From assembly GCA_028673005.1 (NCBI GenBank), contig CM054116.1, positions 67,903,315 to 67,967,314 of the forward strand: 64,000 nucleotides of DNA, in the 5' to 3' direction. This DNA comes from Tanypteryx hageni (Eukaryota; Arthropoda; Insecta; Odonata; Petaluridae). Both the position numbers and the translations under genes were made by a program. Positions within the stretch are counted from its first letter, which is position 1. Each line of letters starts with the position of its first letter. The notes under the pieces were generated by a model. That model was given only the letters and a program-made list of their open reading frames with translations, had not been told where the DNA came from and made no database searches. Of this stretch, positions 45,036 to 56,056 are shown piece by piece.

Positions 45036-46826
45036 AAAGTTCATTTTTTCGACAAATGAGATTTCATGACGTCAAGAAGTGCCCAGAAATAACACGGATA
45101 CGCTTCTTTTCGCGAGATTAAAAGGAGATTAAAATCCGGCCGACACTCTCTCTCTCTCTCACACACACAAATTTTTCCTTCCCATATTTTCCAACCCCGT
45201 CATCCTTGCTTTTGCCATAGCCGTTCGGAATGCCGTGAGGAAGGAGAATAATTCCGAAGGTAAAAGATGGCTCTGTGTGATGGAGATTATTCCTTACCAC
45301 GCGGTGCGACATGTAAAAGACAATGAGACGAACGACATTATTCTTGATCACGCGAAGAGCTACAATAAGGAAAGGCACGGAATGAGCTCGGTGAGAGAAA
45401 GAATCGGATAAAAGTAACGCTGAACACGGAATGCTAGCGAGTATCGCGTTGATAACATCTTCCTTCGTGTGCAAGAAGGTGAATTCCAGCGTGTTTGCTC
45501 CTGTGCTGTCGGAGAATTTTCCCTTCCGAAACATTATATTATTGCAATGTGAGACGAAAGTCTGGGCCACCGCGTGGAATACAAAGAAAGGGAAAAGGTG
45601 TGGCCCTTAAGAATCCATACGATTCTTTTATGGGTTAAAAGATCGCTGCTTTAAGATCAACGTCTCAGTCGCACTAAGATTTAAATCTTTAAAGGCGATA
45701 AGTACTTGGTATAATTAAAATATTCAGGAAAAACGTATTTGCAAGAAAAATAAACTGCTCTTCTTGTTTCATAAAAAATCTCTTATCTCCCAAGTAATGT
45801 TTATCGTCTCTCTCGTCAAGTGGAATCCAGAGTTCACTCGATATTTCTTTTTCGCAAGTTCTCCGTTTTTTTATTGCTTGACAACTTATTCGGTCACTAT
45901 TATTTCCGCATCTTCCCCTCAGAGAATGAAATAGTAAACAATTTTTGTGACTTGAGGCAAATCATCGAATTATTGCATAAAAATATCCCTTCGATCGTTT
46001 GATCAAATTCAAATGCATATCAAACTTAAAATTATCGGTAAAAACGATTGATTTTCCAGAAACAAAAATAAAAACATGTAAAAGACACGCTTTTAGGGGC
46101 TTTTGCTATTTTATCGGACTAAATATAATTTCATTAAAACTAAACACCAACATCTGAACAAATAGTTTTTATTGGAATTTTATCAGCATTCTGCATATGA
46201 TTCCCGCCAGTAATTTACTCTTCAATCGCTACGAATTTGGTGGCCTTCTCAAGAAATACTTCTGGCAACAGACGCCGTGAAATAAACAGAAATGAATCAC
46301 AAACAAAACAATGCCAAAGCCGGCATGCGATAAAGTGAGCGGTATCTCCGGTTTCGTGAATCGAAGGCCATTCGCTCAGACATGGGAGTGTGACGTGGAT
46401 CAACGGGAGACGTATCTCGACTGTTCTGCCGAAGTAACCTAGTAAAGTTGACGGGTTCGAGAGGGAAGGATAGTGGAGACTGGGGTCGAGAGCATTACGG
46501 ACCGACCGAGAACGCTGTATTTGCCTCCATAAAACTGGAGTAAGCCATCGTTCTCTCGAGAGTGGGAGCCGGATACTGCTTTGAGTGGCCGCAGTTACTC
46601 TTGTATGCTTATGGCGCCAACGTTGACGGAATGACTCTATACCGTCTCTCCTCCTACCGCTCCCGTTCTCGCTTTTGCTCCCTCTCTATTGTCTCTCGCA
46701 ATTCGGCGTCTCTTTTCCACCTTTCAGATCCTCGCAGCGAAGAAGGATTTGTCGCGTTTGTTTGACAGTGGAGTGCCTACGTAACTCCTGCGTTTATCAA
46801 AGCAAACTAGGCTAAGAAGATAAAAT
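45036..46826. other. No confident gene
   Basis: A CT/CA microsatellite lies at 45144-45168. A 150-codon minus-strand frame (45118-45570) opens with GTG and runs into it. It has no recognisable domain and is not called. The rest is ordinary AT-rich DNA. Confidence 0.35.
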
Positions 46827-46849
46827 ATCTACATCCACATGATACCCTG
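46827..46849 (-). mobile_element. Short non-LTR 3'-end remnant
   Basis: CAGGGTATCATGTGGATG (minus strand) matches 20 of 23 bases with the 3' end of the retrotransposon nested in the Helitron (CAGGGTAACATGTAGATG, near 52167-52190). It is probably a tiny relic of the same family. Confidence 0.35.
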
Positions 46850-48769
46850 AAAATTAGTCATCTAAATAGTAAAGATGTTCCCAATACGCACGCGGATGTG
46901 TAAGTGACGGCGAGGGAAGTACGAAACGGATAGGTCTACAGATAGAATTGGGCCGAAATTTTGGGAACCATTTTTGCAAAATCACGCTTAGGATAAAATT
47001 TATCTCTCTTCTTGTTGTTGCTGCTTTATTCTCAAAAAATATATGTTCAATAAAGTTCATCAGTTATTGGGAATTGAATAGATAGTTGAGATATTTTATA
47101 TATTTCATGTAAATCAAGCGTCTTATGCATATTATCGATCATAGTCTCCTAGATTTAATAATTTTGCGTAGAAAGAGGTTTATAAGAAAATTTTGCTGTT
47201 AAATCATTTGGATGCAGAGAAAACCAAATGTTAAGAAGATGTTTATCGATAAATTTTTTCCAGGAAATACACCGACATAAGACAGCTTTGCAGCTGTGGT
47301 CGTTTTTTCTCAACATTCATTTTTATATCGCCTTTGCATGGTTTTGGAAAATCTCCAAACTATAGTTTACCTCTTTAGGTGCTTGCTTTGATGGAGACGC
47401 TTTGAAATACGAAGACAACATTATTCATGCTAGAGTTCGCAATTATAAATATGCCTTTTAAAACTTTAACTTTTCTTCTCATCGCTAACTTTCAAGCTTC
47501 ATGATGATAAGGATTTTTTCTGAAGCGTTTACGTTGTACGGCATTTTTATGACAATTTTAAATTTTAAAAGAGCAATTTCGCATGTCAGAATAAGAATTA
47601 ATATAATCGTTGCGACGTTATCGAGAATGAGGTAGGCATTTTATAAAAATAGTGACGAATCTTCCATTTTTGAGAGAGGTCGCAAACGTGAGTGTCCAAA
47701 GTTAAGGAAAAGTTCCACTTCTTTAGTTACCGAGAGGAACACTGGGTAAAAAAATGTCGTTATAACTCTTTAAGTCATCCACATTGTACTGCAGACATTT
47801 TAGGCAGCCTCTTGAAAGAAATAAATGCACATAAATCAAGGAGGTTTCCAAAAATATTCTCTAATTATGTAAAGCGTAAACATCAATAAATACTCGTAAC
47901 AGACATCGTCACCTCCGATGATGATAAAGCCTTATGCGGGAGAAACCCCGCAGACACTAGGATAATTTTGTTCCACGATACATAACACGACTAAGGCCAA
48001 TGCGGCCGATTAATTGTACCAACACTTGACACTCGAAGTTCATGGCTTTGCATAAATATCAACCTCCGAATGCAACATCCTGCACGTTACATCCGTCTCG
48101 CGTTATCGCTGCATCGTCCGCAATCGCGCGGACAAACCTGTATCTAACCATCACGCAGCGAAACAGCACACGAATAAATAAATCGATTTTTATGTAAACC
48201 GATTAATTTCTCTAATTTTGCAAAGATTATTTCCAAAGACAAAACAGTTTGCTACTGCAACCTGCGGTTCCCGAACTGAATGTGGCTCTGTTAAGGACCG
48301 TTGTACGGGTCTCTAAACCAACATATTCTAACGGATAAAGTACCTTTGACTACATAATCGCTCTTGATATAAATGCCAAAAAATGAGCGTTTATTTATAA
48401 TGCAGGTCTTAAATAATAAACTATCCGATTTAAATAATTACTATCTTATTAACGAGTACTCCTCTTGCTCGAGGATTTTGCTACCGCTTACCTGTGCTAA
48501 AAAGTTTTAAAAGACCGCGCAATGAATTCGGTTGCCCGGAGCGATTGCGTGAGGCGCGCACGATGCATTACCCTCGTAAGCCATAGTACAAATTCCGACT
48601 GGAAGATGGCGGAAGGCTCTTCAGTGGGCAATATAATGCCCGTTTGCCATCTCGATCAATTTTTGCATATCCTCCGCTCGTAACATCGAGCCGAAAACAT
48701 TTATTCTCGACTCGTCCTAAGCTTCGCTCTCACCCACCTTAATACTTTTCTTTATTCCATACGTCACCA
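46850..48769. other. No confident gene
   Basis: AT-rich. A short GC-richer patch around 48540-48720 contains an AAGATGGCGG-start mini-frame (see findings). Confidence 0.35.
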
Positions 48770-49180
48770 TTCTCTCTCTCTCTTTGCTTTACTCCCTCGA
48801 CCGTCGATACCATTATTATCTCTCTTGTCATGAATACTTGCTTCTATCCCATTCGTCATGTATACCCTGGTTCGTCTATATACCGTTAAAGCCCTCATTC
48901 GACCCCAAATCCTTATATATGCAAGGCCCCTCTTGTCTTTCTCTCTCTCTGTTTGTGTTTCCCTCTTCTCACCTTCCCTTTATTTCCTCTATCTCTCTTT
49001 CTGATGCTCCTATTCCCACACTATAGCTATCCCCAGAATCCTTCCCCTGTCATCCCATGGTTTCATTACCAGGTCTTCCCCTTCTACGTTGCTCTTCCTG
49101 CTATCTGCCGCCCTTCTTCCGTCTCCTCCCTCCCTCCCTACTTTCAGCCCGTGCCAAACGACACGTTTTATGCAAGATAA
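48770..49180 (-). repeat. CT-rich tract
   Basis: Pyrimidine-rich with CT runs near 48775 and 48940. Overlapping frames on both strands are compositional. Confidence 0.6.
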
Positions 49181-49493
49181 GAGGGAGCTGTTTCTCACAG
49201 CATATATCTCAAGCCCCTTTGTGGCACACATAAGCGAGGTATTCGGCGAAGCGGTGGAGAAAAGGGCTGTTGAGAAGAAAGATAGAGAAGCAGGTGAGAC
49301 TTGTAATTCTGATTTTATTTGTTGATTCCCGTATACAGACCTTTATGCTAAAACAAAGGTTCCTGTAATTACGCCTTACGCGCATTTTTTTGTCTTGCTT
49401 TTTTGAGTTCCATGAAAATGAAGCATCGCGTTTAAATACACGCTGTTGCAGTAATGGGTGCAATAACGAACATTTATACTGAGTTGAGTTGGG

Positions 49494-49632
49494 AAACATC
49501 CGTGTTCAGAAACGAGAGAAAATGTTCTGCTACGATAGTTCAGAGGTAGAATATCCGCCCGGCAAGTGGAAGACCCGGGTTCAATTCCCGGTCATAGCAG
49601 ACTTTTTTTTTCTCGTTTCAAAAATTGTTCCA
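49494..49632 (+). repeat. tRNA-Gly-like repeat family, copy 3, with flanking inverted repeat
   Basis: tRNA-like core at 49528-49599. Acceptor TGCTACGA pairs with TCATAGCA apart from one mismatch. D-arm GTTCAGAGGTAGAAT is tRNA-Gly-like. Anticodon stem is TCCGC/GTGGA with loop CCGGCAA, and T-arm is CCGGGTTCAATTCCCGG. GAAACGAG at 49509 and CTCGTTTC ending 49619 form the outer inverted repeat. Both the 5' flank (AAACATCCGTGTTCAG) and the 3' flank (CTCGTTTCAAAAATTGTTCC) match copies at 25.5-25.9 kb, so the repeat unit is larger than the tRNA-like core. C33 argues against a working tRNA. Confidence 0.75.
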
Positions 49633-50479
49633 CTGAGTTGAGTGATAGAAACTTAATATTCATGCTTAAAATTATAAAATAAAGAGACTAAATGTCTTAT
49701 ACTTTTTGTAGCTAATAAGAAAACGTAACATGCATACCTGAGGAAATTATATTGAAAGCAGTTTATTATTTTAGTGAATTTGTTCGTTCTACTTCTATAA
49801 TTAACGCATAATTCCTAGCTTTCTAGAATATTTATAAATTATATGCTGATTCTCAGTAAGAAACGTTATTCACGTAATATGTATCTTAATTATACGATAC
49901 ATTTAATATAATTTAATGATTTGTAAATATATACTTTGATCCTGTCTATAGTAAAAATCAGGACATGATATTATGATTGATAGTTGATTAAGGCCAAGTA
50001 AATGAAAAGATACTCAATTTTTTGTTCTTACAAGGGCTAAATGTCGGCTAGTTAATATTCACATATTTAGATATCTCGCTGTAGAATCTAACCATTTCTT
50101 TTATTCTTTCCGCTAAAAAATTTAAAAAGACAGTTTTCAATTATTTGTTCTTATACACGTTAAATTGACCAGTGCGATATATAATTTAATCATTATAAAC
50201 GCACACGTCTTGAACATCTGATCGGTTCAAAATTACATACACGTACTCGTCAAAAGAGTTTGACAAAGTTGACCGCAGAAAAGATTTCATTCAGACAATA
50301 TTAGCGTAGATTTCACACGATTCAGCACTGTGATCAGTGCATATCATGAAATCCTGATCATACTTTTGCGAACTACAAAATGTCGGGATTTAGAAAAAAA
50401 ATAGCTGCTGCGCAACAACAATTCCGTACCAACAAACTTTCAAATCGTGATGGTTTGCGAAAAAGGGATTAAATCCAGA
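49633..50479. other. AT-rich DNA, no feature seen
   Basis: Nothing recognisable on either strand. Confidence 0.45.
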
Positions 50480-50745
50480 GAGAGCTTGTAGTAAAGTTGA
50501 GGGAAAAGGGTCGTGAGAGAGACCCAGGGGTGGTTGTAGGACGGGAGAGGTAAGGAGAGCGTGTACGAAGAAAAGACAGGGGAGGAGTAGGAGGAGGAAC
50601 AGGAAGTAGAAGAGGGGGGTGGTAGGCAAGGGGCGGGGCAATAGGGGGAGGACGGCAAGCGGGAGGGTTTATGGCATAGGGAAGGGCCAAGTGGGAAGGA
50701 AGGGAAGGCAGGAGGGTGGAGCTGTTAAAGGGATGGGAAAGCAAG
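50480..50745 (+). repeat. GA/GGA-rich tract
   Basis: Purine-rich low-complexity tract. Three overlapping minus-strand Pro/Ser/Leu frames are its shadow. 50746-51279 shows no supportable feature. Confidence 0.7.
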
Positions 50746-51970
50746 ACGATCTCCTATGACGTCAAATCCGACGACGATAAATCTATTTATGCGCTAAGCG
50801 TCGATCCCTTTCATCACAGGGATAGCGGAGAACATGTACTCTCTCTCTCCTTTGTGTCTCGAATAGATAGCTCGCTTTTTGAGCCGTAGATAATGATATC
50901 ATCTTGATTTTCGAAAGAAATGACACAAGCAAGAAAAAAAATCCAAGTACGTTGTATTTTTAATGGGCAAAGAAATCTTGGAACTTTCAAGAAAATGTCG
51001 AGGATTAAAAGTTTCTCATATATTAATCAAACGGAGAATGTTAAATCTTCTGACATTAAACCCATGCCCTTATCATGGACGGTGACCCGTTTGAAACCTG
51101 AAAGGGGACACGCCGGATATCTGGCGAAAGATTCATTTAAATCGGACAGACCGATCTTGTTGTTGTTCGCATTCGTTTTTAAAGTCATACATACTGAATG
51201 ACAAAATGAGATTGATTTTATTATAACAGCACACTTTCTTTGCTTGCTGAAATCTTTTATAAACCGAGCCAACTGATTATCTATATATATAAAATCCGTC
51301 GATGTCTATGTATGTATGTGGCTATCTGGCATTCGCCTAATTCCAGTGATAACTAGGCAACTACAATAGCTAGAGAGATGCGGTTTTCACACATCGTTTA
51401 CAAATTCCGTGTAGATTTGTCCATTTTTATTTTTATTTCGAGAAAATGAACGGATTCGAGTCAAGGAGCAGTTTTTCCCCATTTAAAATGTATTGAGACG
51501 CTTAAAAATAAATAAGTCATAAGAGTAACCATGGAAACCAGTATTTACTGTTGATCGATGTTACAAAGATTGATCTGGGTATCTTTCCGAGCAAATTAAT
51601 ATTAAAACGACTGTTTTGAAGAATTTATTGCGGAAATTGTAAGTATGGCATATTATTTTCATATTTTAAACTTGTACATTTGTATTAAATGTTCATATCG
51701 TATAAAATTAAATTTTTACAAATCGAGATGAGGTTATAACACATCTGTTTATTTTCGGGTCTTATGGTTCTTGGTTTGATTTAGACCTCTCGATCTCTCG
51801 ACTTGGGAATATTAAAATCCAATTGATTCTCAAATTTTTCTTCAGTTACTAAAAGTGTTTCGTTCACATTTTCTTCATATTGCCTTTATACCAGTTATTT
51901 TCAGTTAAAAATTTATTTATTTGGTTTGATTTAATAATTTAAAATTGTTTTTAGTTTTTCTTTTTATATA

Positions 51971-52167
51971 ATGGCCCCAACTGGAAGAAAAGAATCTGAT
52001 AAGAAACGAAAGGTGGTAAAAAAAGAGCAATGCAACCTAGGAAGATGTATATTATGAGAGATTTAGTTATGAAAATACAGAGTTTAGTATAATTTCTATT
52101 CTAGGCGATGGAAACTGTTTGTTTAAATGGAACATCACAACTCCGCACGCAAGTTGTAAATTGTGTA
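51971..52167 (+). pseudogene. Helitron OTU-domain protein, N-terminal remnant
   Basis: ATG at 51971 opens 28 codons with a basic KKRKVVKK cluster that resembles a nuclear-localisation signal. The frame stops at 52055-52057. In another frame the OTU catalytic motif GDGNCLF follows, with its cysteine codon at 52116-52118 (residues before it read ENTEFSIISIL). After a further shift, RTQVVNCV (52144-52167) matches the next conserved OTU helix. In OTU proteins these two motifs are normally separated by about 25-30 residues. Here they are about 8 apart, so a deletion occurred in addition to the frameshifts. The nested retrotransposon begins immediately afterward. Confidence 0.7.
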
Positions 52168-53190
52168 TTCTACATCTACATGTTACCCTGCAATTCACCT
52201 AATTGCTGGGTGGCAGGGGGTGCAATGCACCAAATCCTACCTAAAGATTGTCTAACGCAATTCGAAATTTCCTATTGTGATCTCATATTGTCCTCAAAAA
52301 GAACGAGCCTAGATAACGCTCTGTCCTACAATCGATCTCACGTTTCTTATCGTCACGGTTCTTACTACCTATCTACGTCGGTGCTTCAATTATTCCTACA
52401 ACCTCGTCTTTTAGACATTCCGATCTATATTTCTCCAGAAGCCGCAACCTTGAGTGCAATCTACGATCCTCCAGTGATACCCAGTTCAGATCCCTCAATA
52501 ATGAGGTGACGCTTTCCTTATGTTCATACTTTTGTTTTACGAATCTAGCTGCTCTGCGCTGCACTCTTTCTTATTGAATTATATGTCCCTTCTCGTACGG
52601 ATCCCATATGCATGAGGCGTATTCCACTTGTGGTCTGTCTAACCAGTGATAAGTAACATGTTTCGCGTACTTTTTCTGTTGTGTTCCGTACTATTCTACC
52701 TATAAAAGCCAGTTTCTTGTTGGCCGCGCCTATAACTCGACGAATGTGCATGTTCCATGAAAGATCTCGAGAAATGGTTACCACTAAATATTTTACATAC
52801 TCGGCTGGTTGAATATTTATTCCATCTATTTTATACTCGAAACCTACTTCTATGTTCTTACTTTTCTATATCGTAACTGCGGCACATTTAGTGTAATTAA
52901 TTTCAATTTGCCATTCTTTGCACCACGTTGAAATGGCTCTTAAGTTTTCACGTAGCGACTGATGGTCCTCCTGGTTTTTTATTTCTTTATATAGAACGGT
53001 ATCATCGGCAAAACGTCTAATTTTACTACAAACTACAGAGCAGATATCATTCACATAGGTTAAGAAAAGTAGAGGGCCCAATGCACTTCCCTGAAGAAAA
53101 CCCGACGCAACTTTAACGGGGGACGAGTATTTCCCATCGATGACAACTATCTGTTCTCTATTCGAGAGGGATTGGCCATATGCGATGATT
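52168..53190 (-). pseudogene. 5'-truncated CR1/Jockey-type reverse transcriptase nested in the Helitron
   Basis: The minus-strand frame 52866-53195 carries the reverse transcriptase core. It includes LSNREQIVVIDG, GSALGPLLFLTYVNDI (palm motif before the catalytic site), RRFADDTVLY (catalytic F-A-D-D) and CKEWQIEINYTKC. Downstream, a second frame (to 52545) has SRDLSWNMHIRRV and a third (52373-52564) has QRRAARFVKQKY and LRDLNWVSLEDRR, the C-terminal landmarks of this class. At least two frameshifts separate them. The 3' end carries the CAGGGTAACATGTAGATGTAGA-like tail near 52170. The 5' part (endonuclease and first half of the reverse transcriptase) is missing, as usual for truncated insertions. 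Clade is inferred. Confidence 0.8.
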
Positions 53191-53669
53191 ATCAACTGTA
53201 TCTATTAGGTTACGAAACCAATACTGGTGATATAATAGATTACGCTCGAAAGTACGAAGCGCAGATATAAACCAATGTGGTATACGGCGGTGAAATTGAA
53301 TTATCAGATTTAGCTCATACACAAAACGTTAAAATAAATGTGTATGTTAAAGATCATCCAGAAGAACCTACTAGTGAGTATGGAGTCCAGTTTGACCGTG
53401 TTATTCATCTATTATTTAGTGGTATACTGGATAGAGGACATTACGATGCATTGATGATTGTCAGTAAAAGTGAGCAGCAGGTTGATCCTTCTTTAGTTGA
53501 AGAAAGTGCTAGAGTGGGTCAGAATAAAGGCATAGAGGAATCAAAAGTGTCGTTAAACACTGATGAAGTTAAGGCCAGTAGAATGGAAACCAATGCAGTA
53601 AGAGATGAAAACGAATTACAACGAAAGGAAGTATTACGAAAAAAGCCGAGAAAGAAAAGGAGCGAATAA
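53186..53669 (+). pseudogene. Helitron OTU-domain protein, C-terminal remnant
   Basis: The reading resumes at about 53186 with YLLGYETNTGDIIDYARKYE, then an in-frame TAA at 53268-53270, then an open stretch to 53669. That stretch contains VYGGEIELSDLA and, near its middle, GHYDAL with the predicted catalytic histidine. These are the typical OTU C-terminal motifs, so this is the other half of the gene whose start lies at 51971. The tail is Lys/Glu/Arg-rich (KKPRKKRSE) and leads, after a frameshift, into the repeat region. The gene was split by the nested retrotransposon. Confidence 0.75.
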
Positions 53670-53710
53670 AGAGACAAACTGATGCTGAAAGGGAGGCGAG
53701 ATTAAACGCT

Positions 53711-54259
53711 ATGTCACAGAGAGATCGTGAGAGAAGGATAAATGAATCTGATTCCGAAAGTACTGCAAGGTTGAAGGCGAAGTCACAGAGAGAGCGAGAA
53801 AGAAGGATGAATGAATCCCAATCCGAAAGGGCTGCACGGCTTGATGCCATGTCACAGAGAGTGCGAGAAAGCAGGATGAATGAATCAGAATCTGACAGGG
53901 CTGCATACAAAGTAACAAAGAAGTATCAGCCCGCTCATGACCGACCCGACATTGTTGCAGGTGTGTTCCATGTCAAGCTTCAGGAAATTATGGATGGTAT
54001 AATGAAAACACACGTTTTGGGAGTTCCTGTAGCTATGGTAATGGTAACAGAATTAAAAAAAGGGAATTTGCCTCATGCCCATATGTTATTGATTTTAAAA
54101 GGTGCTGATAAAATCCGCAATTCAGATGTTGATATAATTGTTTGCGCAGAAATTCCAGATCCAGATGCACAACCTAGACAGTATAACACTGTTAAGTCTT
54201 CAATAATGTTTTGGTTCTATCTTTACACGCAGACTATCTGCTTAGGTCTGCTAGTATAA
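53711..54259 (+). pseudogene. Helitron Rep-like remnant with N-terminal repeats
   Basis: 182-codon frame. Residues 1-66 hold 23-residue repeats (69 bp each, starting at MSQRDRERR, KSQRERERR and MSQRVRESR), like the charged repeats that precede Rep in many animal Helitrons. From about residue 73 the sequence is Rep-like: HDRPDIVAGVF (76-86), a hydrophobic strand, and LPHAHMLLIL (120-129) whose H122 and H124 match the HUH metal-binding motif. ADKIR and AEIPDPD follow. Rep normally continues to a pair of catalytic tyrosines and a helicase domain. Here both are gone, and the frame runs out through the Helitron's terminal hairpin. The segment between the repeats and DRPD is also deleted. Non-functional. 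Confidence 0.8.
54229..54254 (+). terminator. Helitron 3' hairpin and CTAG end
   Basis: GCAGAC, 11-base loop, GTCTGC, then TAG. The stem abuts the CTAG terminus, where Helitron Rep is thought to end strand transfer. Confidence 0.75.
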
Positions 54260-55074
54260 CTATAAAATTGTATTCATCATTAACGATAATGCTTTTTTAA
54301 GATTTCTCAATGCAATATTTTCACGATTGTGCTTGGTTGTTTTCGCTGCTACGTTTCCGAATCAAAAGCAGTTAATGCTTAACTGTGCAGAGACCTAGTT
54401 AAGCATTTTCTCTCAAAGGTTATTTTATTTTTGTCCAGGCATAAATTCAAATACATGAGATTTTGAAATTTCATAACTTTTATAATGCCTCAATAAAAAA
54501 TATATCTTTTAAGTTTGGCATTGCATTTTCGAGCTTAAATAAGTGTAACTTCCATTCTAAGACCAAATTAGTTTCCCCAATCAAAAATGCATGCAGCAAA
54601 TTTTCTACTATTTTGAATAAATTCTCGTCTCTCTTTAGCACCTTTGACATGAAAGAGAACGACGAATTATGGTATGAATTAAATATGAGCCTTCTAAATG
54701 AATGTCTCCATTTCAGTATATAATGAATAAAAAAAGCTCTCAACCCCTTACGTGAATTACGTATTGAAAACTTCGCCCTCATAAAAATAATAACTATAAA
54801 ATATCCCTTTTCAAGCTTATTCCGTCATTGTGAGTACTTTTGCAGGAACAGGCATCTTCGCGAAAATGTCGAAACGCTCGCAAATAGCACGTTTTTGCTC
54901 GCATAATATCACGTAGAAAAAAACTTGTATTTCTCGGAGACAAAAATATATATGTAACCATAGGTACACCCAAGGGAAAAAGTGTCGATTTTTTAATTCG
55001 GTTTCCGCGATGTCACCGACCCCAATCGACGGCAAATTAAACCAAACATTTCTTTTTTCACTTTGGGTCCCTCT
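54255..55074. other. No confident gene
   Basis: Opposing frames at 54463-54723 (+) and 54480-54782 (-) have no recognisable motif. Confidence 0.35.
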
Positions 55075-55560
55075 CTCACATCCATCGGGTTGCTTGACTC
55101 TCCTTCTCACAAAACCCTCGTTTTCTCTTCCTCTTCTCGAGGCGAAGATATAAAGAAAATGAGACCAGCGATTGAAAGAAGGAAATTGGAGAGGAAAGGG
55201 GATGGGTAGCAATGCGAGTGGTTGACGGCGGCACTTGGGTCGTCGGCGGAATGATGTCGAGGGAAAGAATGAGAAAGATTGTCGGCCCCGGGGACAGGAA
55301 AGATGAGCAAGGACCCACCTCCTTCTATCTTCTACTCTTTACGCCTCCACCGAGAGATTCTCGGAGTGAAGAAGAAGAAAAAAATATCCGTACCCGCGAG
55401 TGAATGGACGGGAAGATACTAGAGTGGCGGGCGGATGGGGAAGGAAGGCGGTGGATTTTCCACATCGGAAGAGTCCGGAAGAAAGGAAGTAGAAGTCGGA
55501 GGAATGAGGCGACAAAAAATGGAAGAGTAAATTGCAAAGACTTTTGAGATGACACCGATA
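55075..55560. repeat. Mixed CT/GA low-complexity block
   Basis: CT-rich to about 55140, then GA-rich from about 55360 to 55520. Six overlapping frames on both strands share this biased composition. Confidence 0.5.
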
Positions 55561-55686
55561 AGACAGGAGATAAAAAGCCGAGGAGGCGCTGCAAATTGAA
55601 ATCTTCTTATAACCATCGGCGTATTCAACCATTTACTATACGGTAACATTCCATACATCGGTCGACAGAAAGCAGGAGAAAATATC

Positions 55687-56056
55687 TACCCTGACCGGGA
55701 ATCGAACACGCGTCTTCCACTTGCCAGGCGGATGTTCTACCACTGAACTATCGATGTAATCAAGCGTTGAAAGCTTCGTGATTCCGGGTATTCACCGCGT
55801 AGGTCAGCTTGAATGATGACGAGAGTTTCGCCGACCTTCCTGTTAGCGTCTTCAGGTCGATCTAAAGACGCTGACGTGAAGGCCGAAGAAACTGTCATCA
55901 TCATTCAAGCTGACCTACGCGGTGAATACCCGGAAACATTAAGCCTTCAACCCAGCAACATCGCGAAAGCCTTCGCACTAAAATCTAGCGTAATAATTCT
56001 GAGGTCGAATATCCGTCCGACTAGTTGAATACTCGGCTTCGATACCCGCTCATGTT
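55687..56056. repeat. Foldback with two outward-facing tRNA-like ends
   Basis: Arms 55783-55855 and 55862-55934 are inverted 73-bp repeats around a 6-base loop. Exact shared blocks are TCCGGGTATTCACCGCGTAG and GTCAGCTTGAATGATGA. Similarity extends outward through an AGCTTTCAACG/AGCCTTCAACC block. A tRNA-Gly-like sequence on the minus strand (55687-55758; T33, loop CTGGCAA, T-arm CGTGTTCGATTCCCGG) lies at the left. A decayed counterpart on the plus strand (55986-56056; AATTCTGAGGTCGAATATC, CGGCTTCGATACCCGC) lies at the right. The shared arm sequence lies on the 5' side of each tRNA-like part, the wrong side for a SINE body. Confidence 0.75.

Larger units (their letters stand above)
51280..54254 (+). 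mobile_element. Helitron with intact termini, internally broken
   Basis: 5' end TCTATATATATAAAATCC at 51280, preceded by A. 3' end CTAG at 54251-54254, followed by T. This is the A|T insertion and TC...CTAG signature of Helitrons (rolling-circle transposons). A 6-bp hairpin GCAGAC (54229-54234)/GTCTGC (54246-54251) sits right at the 3' end, as expected for the replication terminator. The 2975-bp interior encodes, in order, an OTU cysteine-protease remnant, an Arg/Glu/Ser-rich repeat region and a Rep-like remnant with an HxH motif, all typical Helitron cargo. The DNA helicase region is absent, and frameshifts, a stop and a nested retrotransposon leave it non-autonomous. Confidence 0.9.

Noticed and set aside
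45118..45570. 150-codon minus-strand frame
   Set aside because: Opens with GTG and runs into a CT/CA microsatellite; no domain.
52108..52509. 133-codon plus-strand frame over the nested retrotransposon
   Set aside because: It is the antisense shadow of the reverse transcriptase C-terminus; only its first 20 codons include real OTU remnant sequence.
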